Assembly: GCA_017645985.1 (NCBI GenBank)
Contig: JAGCNK010000104.1
Location: 1 to 6,376, forward strand
Source: Bacteroidales bacterium
GTDB lineage: Bacteria; Bacteroidota; Bacteroidia; Bacteroidales; UBA3824
DNA: 6,376 bases
Direction: 5' to 3'
Position 1 is the first letter of the stretch; each line of letters begins with the position of its first letter. Below the pieces are notes generated by a model. The model ran no database searches. It worked only from the letters and a program-made list of their open reading frames with translations, and was not told the DNA's origin. Of the stretch, positions 1-5,418 are shown one piece after another. Both the position numbers and the translations under genes were made by a program.

Positions 1-614
1 ACGTTGAACATCAGGCAGTTGGGTTTTATAACTCGCTCTTTAGAGTCTCTGATTTTTAAGAACCCGAGTTCGTAGATAACACCCACATAAAGTCTTGATA
101 TATCTACACCTGCGCCAAAATTAACGCCGATATCAAGACGTTTGAAATATTCGGAATTGTTTACCTTTGCCATTCCGTGACGTTGATAATAGCGTTGTTT
201 AAAATTACCGGGGCGATGTTTTAAGTGACCGCAGAAACCTATACCGCAATATGGTCCCGCTTGAAGATCAATGGCATAAGTGCTGTTAATGTCTATTTTG
301 TAGGCAATTAAGAGCGGAAATTCTATCTCGTTTTGGTTGAGGTAGTATTTGAGCCAAGCACCATTATTATCCAACCTTTGGTCGCGAGTGCCTTTCATGG
401 TAAAATACAATCCGGGGCGAAAAAAGAGATTGTTAAACAGTTCTATGTCGTATGTAAAGCCAAGATTTACACCGAATTTGGCTTCATTGTATGGAAAAAC
501 ATCACCACGATGTTTGGCAAAATTGAACCCTCCGCGAGCGCATAGGTCTTTGGTTTGCGAAAATGCTGATAATGATATTGTTATAAGTGCTATTAGTGCA
601 ATTAGTTTTTTCAT
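1..614 (-). CDS. PorT-like outer-membrane beta-barrel protein, paralog 6 of the array (3' end cut by window edge)
   Basis: Predicted small 8-stranded outer-membrane barrel; ligand or role unknown. The frame is open from an ATG at 612-614 to the window edge, giving 204 codons; by comparison with its neighbours only about 4-6 C-terminal residues are missing. Residues 1-19 are a signal peptide (MKKL, hydrophobic core, SAFS before Q20). Framework motifs visible: CARGGFNFAK (25-34), FGVNLG (47-52), FFRPGLYFTMKG (64-75), IEFPLLIAYK (97-106), DLQAGPYCGIGFCG (116-129), KRLDIGVNFGAG (158-169), YVGVIYELG (176-184) and CLMFN (200-204). The longest predicted surface loop (about 130-158) is rich in Arg, Lys, His and Tyr. 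It starts 21 nt after the stop of the upstream paralog, so the two are probably co-transcribed. Four cysteines (25, 123, 128, 200) in the mature part are many for a barrel. Family placement rests on motif pattern and paralogy, not on a search; the exact function is open. Confidence 0.88.
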   Translation of the reverse strand, partial: MKKLIALIALITISLSAFSQTKDLCARGGFNFAKHRGDVFPYNEAKFGVNLGFTYDIELFNNLFFRPGLYFTMKGTRDQRLDNNGAWLKYYLNQNEIEFPLLIAYKIDINSTYAIDLQAGPYCGIGFCGHLKHRPGNFKQRYYQRHGMAKVNNSEYFKRLDIGVNFGAGVDISRLYVGVIYELGFLKIRDSKERVIKPNCLMFN

Positions 615-635
615 TGTGAGATAGTTTTTTAAAGG

Positions 636-1310
636 TTATAAAGATAAGAAATAGTATCCTAAGTTGATCATTACACAGCCATTGTGAGGTTTCCAATAAT
701 CTACCACCATCATTTCGGCACAATCGTGAATTGGTATTAAACCAATGTCGTAGCCCACACCGAGGTAGTATTTTTTGTAATCAACGCCGAGTGCAAAATT
801 CCATCCAAAATCGAAACGCTTGGCCTGAGTGCCAATCATATCTTCTCCAAGTTTGCGAAACATATCGTATTCAAAGTTATGCTCTGGTGTTTTTTTGTAT
901 TCCACTTTGGTTTTGCCGTGAATGCCGAATGCTATGTACGCTCCTGTTTGAAAATCTATTTTTACGTTGTCGCTCATCTTGCGTTTGTATACCACGCAGA
1001 GAGGAAATTCGAGGTAGTTTTGATTGTAGAAAAAGTCGTGACCTTCTGTGACGCCAAACTCTGTTAAAACATCGTTCCAATAACGTCCGCCTTTTTGAGA
1101 GTACATTACGCCGGGGCGGAAATAGAAATCTTTGTAAAAATTAAGGTCTGCAATAATGCCGACATTGAATCCAGTGCGTTGGTCAACCAATTCACTTGCA
1201 TCGCCATTCCATTTGGCAATGTTGGCGCCCGCCCTTACGCCAAAATCTTGAGCCGTGGCAGAGGAAACTGCTAATGCCGCAGTAGCAATAATTAATGTTA
1301 TTTTTTTCAT
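636..1310 (-). CDS. PorT-like outer-membrane beta-barrel protein, paralog 5 of the array
   Basis: Complete 224-aa member and the longest of the six. Residues 1-20 form a signal peptide (MKKI, hydrophobic stretch, ATA before Q21). Strand motifs: VRAGANIAK (25-33), TGFNVG (46-51), FYFRPGVMYSQKGGRY (62-77), NYLEFPLCVVYK (98-109), DFQTGAYIAFGIHGK (119-133), KRFDFGWNFALGVD (164-177), YYLGVGYDIG (181-190), GCVMINLGYYFLSL (211-224). It is odd in three ways. The loop after HGK is long (about 30 residues). It lacks the cysteine present just after the signal peptide in paralogs 2, 3, 4 and 6 (DFGVR instead of xxCxR). Its C-terminus runs two residues past the usual YYFL end. The start is the only ATG with a signal peptide behind it, 24 nt after the upstream stop; there is no Shine-Dalgarno site, as usual in Bacteroidota. 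Expected location is the outer membrane; function not recognised. Confidence 0.9.
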   Translation of the reverse strand: MKKITLIIATAALAVSSATAQDFGVRAGANIAKWNGDASELVDQRTGFNVGIIADLNFYKDFYFRPGVMYSQKGGRYWNDVLTEFGVTEGHDFFYNQNYLEFPLCVVYKRKMSDNVKIDFQTGAYIAFGIHGKTKVEYKKTPEHNFEYDMFRKLGEDMIGTQAKRFDFGWNFALGVDYKKYYLGVGYDIGLIPIHDCAEMMVVDYWKPHNGCVMINLGYYFLSL

Positions 1311-1316
1311 TGTTTG

Positions 1317-1328
1317 AAATTTTAAAAT
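1317..1328 (-). repeat. Leader 12-mer shared with the first barrel gene (copy before gene 636-1310)
   Basis: The minus strand reads ATTTTAAAATTT, ending 6 nt before the ATG of 636-1310. The same 12-mer lies 7 nt before the ATG of 3270-3911. It may be a remnant of duplication or a functional AT-rich translation-initiation leader, since there is no Shine-Dalgarno site. In such AT-rich sequence chance remains possible. Confidence 0.4.
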
Positions 1329-1334
1329 GTTGAT

Positions 1335-1916
1335 TTATAGGAAATAGTATCCGAAATTGATCATCAGACATCCGTTTTTTTGAACGTCTTGACTGTAATA
1401 ATGGTCGCGAAGTTGACGGAGTCCGCAGTCGTAACTGATACCAATATACAATTTGTAGATATCCATTCCCATTCCAAAATTCCAACCGAAATCAAACTTG
1501 CGGTATTCGTTGACAAAAGAAGGCACAGCATAGTTTTCTGCCTTTTTGTTGATTTTGCCCGAAATGCCAAATGCGAGATACGGTCCGGTTTGAAAATCCA
1601 CGTCCATATGGTTGCCTACACGCTCTTTGTAAGCCATCAGAACGGGCAGTTCAAGATAATTGAGATTGTCGTAGCGACGGTTTTCGTAGTGTGCGCCTTT
1701 CATCGAAAACATCACACCGGGGCGAACAAAAAAATCTTTGCCGAGAGCCAAATCTACTGTTACACCGGCATTTGCACCCGGTTTTACGGTGGTAAAAATA
1801 TTGGCATCGCTTATAAACTTGGCAAGGTTTACACCTGCCCTTGCACAAATGTTCTGCGCAAAAGAAGCCGAAATTGATGAAGCAATTATGGCTATTATTA
1901 ATGTTAGTTTTTTCAT
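1335..1916 (-). CDS. PorT-like outer-membrane beta-barrel protein, paralog 4 of the array
   Basis: Complete 193-aa protein, the shortest of the six. Signal peptide 1-20 (ASFA before Q21). Framework: CARAGVNLAK (24-33), GANAGVTVDLALG (47-59), FFVRPGVMFSMKGAHY (62-77), NYLELPVLMAYK (86-97), DFQTGPYLAFGISGK (107-121), RKFDFGWNFGMGMD (139-152), YIGISYDCG (157-165), NGCLMINFGYYFL (181-193). The shortness comes from loop 3, only about 17 residues between SGK and RKFD, against about 30 in paralogs 3, 5 and 6. Cysteines at 24, 164 and 183. It lies 18 nt after the upstream paralog and 24 nt before the next, so an operon is likely. A run of seven A's (minus strand) occurs within codons 179-181, just before the last strand; slippage there would alter the C-terminal targeting strand, but no frameshift is present. 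Outer-membrane location inferred; function not recognised. Confidence 0.9.
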   Translation of the reverse strand: MKKLTLIIAIIASSISASFAQNICARAGVNLAKFISDANIFTTVKPGANAGVTVDLALGKDFFVRPGVMFSMKGAHYENRRYDNLNYLELPVLMAYKERVGNHMDVDFQTGPYLAFGISGKINKKAENYAVPSFVNEYRKFDFGWNFGMGMDIYKLYIGISYDCGLRQLRDHYYSQDVQKNGCLMINFGYYFL

Positions 1917-1934
1917 AGTGAGAGTATTAGAGGT

Positions 1935-2543
1935 TTATAAATAGTATCCGATGTTGATCATAGAGCAACCGTTTTTTGCAGGCACGTTATATTTAAAATC
2001 GCGTTCGTGCAATAGACGAAGACTAAGGTCGTAGCCGAAGCCGAAATAGTAGTGTTTTTTGAAGATTACGCCTACGCCGAAATTCAAGCCCACATCAAAA
2101 CGGCGGTACTCGAGGTTGTCGTAGCGTTTAAAGGCACGGAACTCAGAATCGGTCTCCTTGCGCTTAATCATTCCGAAAGCACCTCCGGCAAGGAAAGCTC
2201 CTGTTTGAAAATCGGCGACTATATTGTTGGTAATGTTGATTTTGTAAGCCACCAAAAGCGGAAGTTCGAAATAATTGAGATTTTCTACGGTTTCGTATTT
2301 GTCGTATCGTGCGCCCTTCATACTAAACATGATTCCGGGACGTGCGAAAAAGTTGTTGAAGATTTCAAAATCTACAGTGAGTCCGGCATTGATACCAAAT
2401 TTAATTTTTGAAAAAGACTTGGAAGCGTCGATATGTCGGGCAAGATTAAAGCCGGTGCGCAGACAGATAATGTCGTGAGTATCTTGCGCGTATGCCGCCG
2501 AAAAGGCTATAATGATAGCGATAGTTGATAATAGTTTTTTCAT
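1935..2543 (-). CDS. PorT-like outer-membrane beta-barrel protein, paralog 3 of the array
   Basis: Complete 202-aa protein. Signal peptide 1-19 (AYA before Q20), then a slightly longer lead (DTHDII) before CLRTGFNLAR (27-36). Further strands: KFGINAGLTVDFEIF (48-62), FFARPGIMFSMKGARY (65-80), NYFELPLLVAYK (90-101), DFQTGAFLAGGAFG (111-124), RRFDVGLNFGVG (147-158), YFGFGYDLSLRLL (166-178), NGCSMINIGYYL (191-202). The region 125-147 is a highly charged predicted surface loop. Cysteines only at 27 and 193, the two shared with paralogs 2, 4 and 6. This is the first gene after the intrinsic terminator at 2580-2616, so its transcription must come from read-through or an unseen promoter; the 36 nt between the terminator's A/T tract and the start codon show no TAnnTTTG box. 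Next gene follows after 18 nt. Role in the cell unknown. Confidence 0.9.
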   Translation of the reverse strand: MKKLLSTIAIIIAFSAAYAQDTHDIICLRTGFNLARHIDASKSFSKIKFGINAGLTVDFEIFNNFFARPGIMFSMKGARYDKYETVENLNYFELPLLVAYKINITNNIVADFQTGAFLAGGAFGMIKRKETDSEFRAFKRYDNLEYRRFDVGLNFGVGVIFKKHYYFGFGYDLSLRLLHERDFKYNVPAKNGCSMINIGYYL

Positions 2544-2579
2544 CAGGTAGTGTTTTTTGGGTTAGTAGTAGTTTTTTTT

Positions 2580-2616
2580 AAAAAAAAAGCCCTGACAAAG
2601 ACATTGCTGTCAGGGC
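2580..2616 (-). terminator. Rho-independent terminator after the second barrel gene, inside the array
   Basis: On the minus strand a GC-rich perfect 9-bp stem (GCCCTGACA at plus 2589-2597 pairing with TGTCAGGGC at 2608-2616, 10-nt loop) is followed at once by nine T's (complement of A's at 2580-2588), the classical intrinsic terminator layout. In the plus direction the stem is followed by GTTATG, so it works for the minus strand only. It lies 25 nt after the stop codon of 2642-3253 and 36 nt before the start of 1935-2543. After the T run come eight A's, making an additional T/A self-complementary tract. It would end the transcript of the first two barrel genes, fully or partly. Confidence 0.9.
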
Positions 2617-2641
2617 GTTATGTAGAGAGGTGATTTACTTA

Positions 2642-3253
2642 TTACAAGTAATAACCGAAGTTAAACATTAAGCAAGAGTTTTTGCGTTTGTGATGATTAT
2701 CATCATAAAGTTTGAGCAAACCTAAATCATAACCGAGACCAAAATAGAATTGGTCAACATCCATACCGATACCAAAGTTCAAACCAAGGTCGAAACGGTG
2801 AATTTCCCAATCTTCACCATTATTTTTAAAAGCTTTTGGATAAGAATAATTAGGGTCATCTTTGTGGCGGGTTTTATTTTTATACTTGCCACAAAAACCT
2901 ACTGCAAAGTAGGGCCCTGCCTGAATGTCAAGAGCGAGGTCACGGTTAAACTCTATTTTGTAAGCTACATCTACTGGTATTTCAAAATAGTTTTGATTAA
3001 CAACTTTGTCGTCTCCGGCATTTGTTCTGCCGCCTTTCATAGTAAAAAATAATCCGGGACGAAGATAAAAATCGTCAAATAACTCGAAATCTACGGTGGC
3101 ACCAAGGTTTACGCCGAATTTAACCTTTTTGTACTCAGGCCACGAGCCCAAATGTTTGGCAAGGTTCATTCCGCCGCGAAGACAAACGTCTTGTGCCGAT
3201 GCTGCGGACATTGTTATTGCAATTACTGCAAAAAGTGCTAATAACTTTTTCAT
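2642..3253 (-). CDS. PorT-like outer-membrane beta-barrel protein, paralog 2 of the array
   Basis: Complete 203-aa protein. Signal peptide 1-20 (ASA before Q21), then CLRGGMNLAK (24-33), KFGVNLGATVDFELF (45-59), FYLRPGLFFTMKGGR (62-76), NYFEIPVDVAYKIEF (88-102), DIQAGPYFAVGFCGK (109-123), HRFDLGLNFGIGMD (152-165), YFGLGYDLGLLKLY (170-183), NSCLMFNFGYYL (192-203). It resembles the window-edge copy (1-614) most closely in motifs: both have RGG after the first cysteine, GFCG in strand 5 and CLMFN in strand 8. Loop 3 (124-151) is long and full of Lys, Asp and Asn. Cysteines at 24, 121 and 194. It begins 16 nt after the stop of the promoter-proximal gene 3270-3911 with no terminator between, so the two are probably one transcript ending at the hairpin 2580-2616. 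Outer-membrane location is inferred; function not recognised. Confidence 0.91.
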   Translation of the reverse strand: MKKLLALFAVIAITMSAASAQDVCLRGGMNLAKHLGSWPEYKKVKFGVNLGATVDFELFDDFYLRPGLFFTMKGGRTNAGDDKVVNQNYFEIPVDVAYKIEFNRDLALDIQAGPYFAVGFCGKYKNKTRHKDDPNYSYPKAFKNNGEDWEIHRFDLGLNFGIGMDVDQFYFGLGYDLGLLKLYDDNHHKRKNSCLMFNFGYYL

Positions 3254-3269
3254 TATAAATTATATGTGT

Positions 3270-3911
3270 TTAGAAATTAAAACCAACTGAAATCATCCAA
3301 ACGTGGTTTGTCTCTTTGAGATTATCTTTGCTAGCGGGAAGTTCGGCGTCAACCTTGGTAAGGCTCATATCGTAGTTTACACCAGCATAAACTTTTTTGG
3401 CTATCTGAGCTCCGATACCCATTTGCAAACCAAAGTCGAAACGTTTGCAATTCATATCTCCATCTCCATTGTCGAAAACTTTAGAATCCTTGCATTTACC
3501 GCCAAGACCGTATGCTAAAAAAGGTCCGATGTGGGCGTCAAGACCAAGTACTGCAAGGTCTAACAATTTGTATTTAACATTAACAGGAACTTCAAGGTAG
3601 TTCATATTGGCGTCTCCTTTTGCAGAGAAATCAAACATAGAAGCTCCAGGAACAGTCATTGTTTCACCGTCGAGAGAGAAACCTTTCTGAGTGAAATACA
3701 AACCTGGTTCAATAGCAAATCCACCGATGAGGTCGATGTTGTAAACAGCTCCGATGTGGAAACCTGTCTTGTTTTCTGCCTTGAGAAACGGATCGTCTTT
3801 GGCGTCTTTACCAATGTTGTTGAAATTGATTCCTGCACGGAGACCTAACTGAGCGTAGGTAGATGTAGCGCCCAAAACTACGAGGGCGATAATTGCTAAT
3901 AATTTTTTCAT
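3270..3911 (-). CDS. PorT-like outer-membrane beta-barrel protein, promoter-proximal and least derived paralog
   Basis: Complete 213-aa protein with the features of an ordinary OMP_b-brl_2/PorT-like barrel. Signal peptide 1-20 (TYA before Q21). Strands: LGLRAGINFNN (22-32), TGFHIGAVYNIDL (49-61), FAIEPGLYFTQKGF (65-78), NYLEVPVNVKYKL (104-116), GLDAHIGPFLAYGLGGK (123-139), KRFDFGLQMGIGAQI (156-170), YAGVNYDMSLT (175-185), HVWMISVGFNF (203-213). It ends in Phe, the usual barrel-assembly signal, whereas the other complete paralogs end in Leu. It has neither the post-signal cysteine nor the cysteine of the last strand; its two cysteines (140, 155) sit in loop 3 and could pair with each other. 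Loop 2 (about 79-103) is the longest of the set. It is first in the array and preceded by a TACATTTG -7 box. True PorT belongs to type IX secretion and gliding, and there is no reason to assign that role here; many family members have no known function. Confidence 0.93.
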   Translation of the reverse strand: MKKLLAIIALVVLGATSTYAQLGLRAGINFNNIGKDAKDDPFLKAENKTGFHIGAVYNIDLIGGFAIEPGLYFTQKGFSLDGETMTVPGASMFDFSAKGDANMNYLEVPVNVKYKLLDLAVLGLDAHIGPFLAYGLGGKCKDSKVFDNGDGDMNCKRFDFGLQMGIGAQIAKKVYAGVNYDMSLTKVDAELPASKDNLKETNHVWMISVGFNF

Positions 3912-3918
3912 TGCTTAT

Positions 3919-3930
3919 AAATTTTAAAAT
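3919..3930 (-). repeat. Leader 12-mer shared with paralog 5 (copy before gene 3270-3911)
   Basis: Identical ATTTTAAAATTT on the minus strand, 7 nt before the ATG of the first barrel gene and downstream of its -7 box, hence in the expected untranslated leader. See the copy at 1317-1328. The inner ATTTTAAAAT is itself palindromic. Confidence 0.4.
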
Positions 3931-3950
3931 TAGTCATTAGTTACAGTGCG

Positions 3951-3958
3951 CAAATGTA
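3951..3958 (-). promoter_or_regulatory. Putative -7 promoter box for the barrel array
   Basis: The minus strand reads TACATTTG, an exact match to the Bacteroidota -7 consensus TAnnTTTG. Transcription would begin roughly 5-8 nt downstream, leaving an untranslated leader of about 30-35 nt before the ATG at 3911. No clear TTTG -33 element is found 17-23 nt upstream, so the match is half of a promoter. It lies in the right place, in the only long gap upstream of the first barrel gene. Confidence 0.6.
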
Positions 3959-3975
3959 AAAACTTTTTTTGTAAA

Positions 3976-4010
3976 TTTGATATCGGCAGCCAAAATAAAC
4001 ATTAATTTTG
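3976..4010 (+). promoter_or_regulatory. Putative promoter of the MATE transporter gene
   Basis: TTTG at 3976-3979 (-33 type) and TAATTTTG at 4003-4010 (matching TAnnTTTG) are spaced by 23 nt, at the upper limit of what is reported for Bacteroidota. The -7 box ends only 7 nt before the ATG at 4018, so the message would be leaderless or almost so if that ATG is used; ATGs at 4051 and 4054 would give a normal leader. A second match, TAAATTTG at 3972-3979, overlaps the -33 element and could act as an alternative -7 box, but has no -33 partner. Confidence 0.55.
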
Positions 4011-4017
4011 CACTATT

Positions 4018-5364
4018 ATGGAATCTGCTCAGGAACAGCAATACAAAAAGATGATGCTCACACCGGTGTCGAGGCTGATACCCTCATTGGCGTGGCCTAC
4101 GGTGCTAAGCATGATGACCTCGGCGGTGTACAACACTGCCGACACCTGGTTTGTATCGCACCTTGGCGACAGTGCCACCGGAGCCACCGGCGTGTGCCTG
4201 CCCGTGGTGGCAATGATTCAGGCAGTGGGTTTCTGGATAGGCATGGGCGCGGGCAGCAACATTTCGCGTTTTCTGGGTCAGAGGAAAAACCGCGACGCCG
4301 ACGTGGTGGCAAGCTCAGCCACTCTCGCCGCCATAATTGCGGGACTTATGCTTTCGGCTCTTGGCCTGTGCTTCAACCGTGGCATAATGGAGAGCCTCGG
4401 CTCCACTCCCACTATGCTGCCCTACGCCAAGGAATATTCGAGGATAATATTCATCGGTGCGCCGTTCTCGTGCCTCTCGTTTGTGTTCAACAATCTGCTC
4501 AGGTCGCAGGGCAAGTCGTTTTTTGCTATGACCGGCATAGTGTCGGGAGCGGTGCTCAACATTTTTCTGGATCCGATTTTCATCTTCTATATGGATATGG
4601 GCATTTCGGGCGCGGCGCTCTCCACCGTGCTGTGCCAGGTGATAAGCACCTGCGTGATGCTCTATGCGCTTATCGGCAAAAAAAGCATGGTGCGTCTGGG
4701 CAAAGGCGCAGTGTCGCGGCGGATTGAAACATACACGCTCATACTCTCCACGGGACTTCCGTCGCTATTCCGCCAGGGATGCAGCGCGGCAGCCACCATT
4801 CTCCTCAACCGTGCCGGAGGCGTATACGGCGACGCAGCTGTGGCGGCAATGTCGGTGGTGGGTCGTGTAAATTGGCTTGTGGGTTCGCTCGTGGCTGGTT
4901 TCGGACAAGGTTTCCAGCCTGTTTGCGGATTTGCTCACGGCGCGGGCAACTATGCGAGAGTGCGCAAAAGCTACTTTTTTTCGCTCGGAGTATGCACAGC
5001 CATATTGATCACCGGAGCAGTGTCGTGCTGGATTTTTGCCGAGGAGATTATTTCGATGTTCAAGACCGAGAGTCACCTGGTGGTGGAAATAGGCAGCACC
5101 GCACTGAGGTTTCTCTGTTTCTCAATGCCGTTTAGCGCGTTGGTGATACTCGCCAACATGCTGCTGCAGACCACCGGCGAAAGATTCTGGGCTTCGGTAA
5201 CTTCCATTTCGCGACAAGGAATGTTTTTTATTCCGCTGATACTTATTCTTCCGCATTTTCTCGGAATTACCGGCGTGGAAGTGTGCCAGGCGGTGTCCGA
5301 CTTTCTTTCCGCCATCCTTTGCAGCGCTGTCACCTGGCGTTTTTTCCGAAAATTAGGAAAATAA
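4018..5364 (+). CDS. MATE-family efflux transporter (DinF/MepA-like), multidrug or cation antiporter
   Basis: Complete 448-aa inner-membrane protein with the usual length and about 12 hydrophobic segments of the multi-antimicrobial extrusion family, which exports drugs or cationic metabolites in exchange for Na+ or H+. Two MatE halves can be seen. The first begins at PSLAWPTVLSMM (about 21-32) and contains YNTADTWFVSHLGD (38-51) and NIFLDPIFIF (181-190). The second begins around LSTGLPSLFRQGC (242-254) and carries GFGQGFQPVCGFAHGAG (294-310), typical of the DinF/MepA branch. The substrate cannot be told from sequence. It is divergent from the barrel array and has its own promoter boxes. The start is taken at 4018, but residues 1-11 (mostly polar) are not conserved family sequence and the ATG at 4051 (codon 12) or 4054 is a real alternative. 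Base composition is richer in G+C than neighbours: 39 of 60 bases at 4141-4200 against 26 of 60 at 2401-2460 and 25 of 60 at 6181-6240. Confidence 0.95.
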   Translation: MESAQEQQYKKMMLTPVSRLIPSLAWPTVLSMMTSAVYNTADTWFVSHLGDSATGATGVCLPVVAMIQAVGFWIGMGAGSNISRFLGQRKNRDADVVASSATLAAIIAGLMLSALGLCFNRGIMESLGSTPTMLPYAKEYSRIIFIGAPFSCLSFVFNNLLRSQGKSFFAMTGIVSGAVLNIFLDPIFIFYMDMGISGAALSTVLCQVISTCVMLYALIGKKSMVRLGKGAVSRRIETYTLILSTGLPSLFRQGCSAAATILLNRAGGVYGDAAVAAMSVVGRVNWLVGSLVAGFGQGFQPVCGFAHGAGNYARVRKSYFFSLGVCTAILITGAVSCWIFAEEIISMFKTESHLVVEIGSTALRFLCFSMPFSALVILANMLLQTTGERFWASVTSISRQGMFFIPLILILPHFLGITGVEVCQAVSDFLSAILCSAVTWRFFRKLGK

Positions 5365-5393
5365 TTGAAAATAAAAGAAAAAGAGCGTTAAGC

Positions 5394-5407
5394 GAAATAC
5401 GTATTTC
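5394..5407. promoter_or_regulatory. Perfect 14-nt palindrome, possible operator upstream of the TPR gene
   Basis: GAAATACGTATTTC equals its own reverse complement over all 14 bases. It ends 11 nt before the TATATTTG box at 5419-5426, so it covers the place where a -33 element should be, and no TTTG is found there. This position suits a binding site for a dimeric regulator. With a loop of four the RNA stem would be only 5 AT-rich pairs and is not followed by a U run, so a terminator for the MATE gene is less likely. AT-rich palindromes also arise by chance. Confidence 0.35.
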
Positions 5408-5418
5408 AAAAAATTTCT

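Noticed and set aside
1302..1310. Runs of six or seven A's right after the start codons (ATGAAAAAA) as phase-variation tracts
   Set aside because: Lys-Lys after Met is normal for signal peptides, tract lengths are short, and all frames are intact.
1380..1877. Plus-strand open frame of 165 codons
   Set aside because: It lies wholly antisense to the well-supported barrel gene 1335-1916, with no family motifs, and is a shadow of its codon structure. The same applies to the other plus-strand frames within 333-3518.
1914..1960. Recurring AAATAGTATCC and TTGATCAT sequences at gene ends, looking like dispersed repeats
   Set aside because: They encode the conserved GYYF and MIN of the last strand in the paralogs, so they are gene homology and not separate repeat elements.
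2635..2651. Small inverted repeat TTACTT/AAGTAA around the stop codon of 2642-3253
   Set aside because: Six AT-rich pairs without a U run; the strong hairpin at 2589-2616 explains termination.
2717..2724. TAGGTTTG on the minus strand, matching TAnnTTTG, as a promoter for the distal barrel genes
   Set aside because: It lies within the coding sequence of a conserved strand (codons of LGLLKL), its nearest -33-like partner is only 15 nt away, and any transcript would still have to pass the terminator.
1..3911. Assigning the barrels to type IX secretion (PorT) or to a siderophore/nutrient uptake pair
   Set aside because: No SusC/TonB-dependent receptor, SusD or other type IX secretion genes are visible, and the family name covers many proteins with unrelated or unknown roles.
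4008..4727. Plus-strand open frame of 239 codons
   Set aside because: It overlaps the MATE gene in another frame; its translation is rich in Arg, His, Gly and Ser with no domain pattern, typical of an out-of-frame reading of GC-rich coding sequence.
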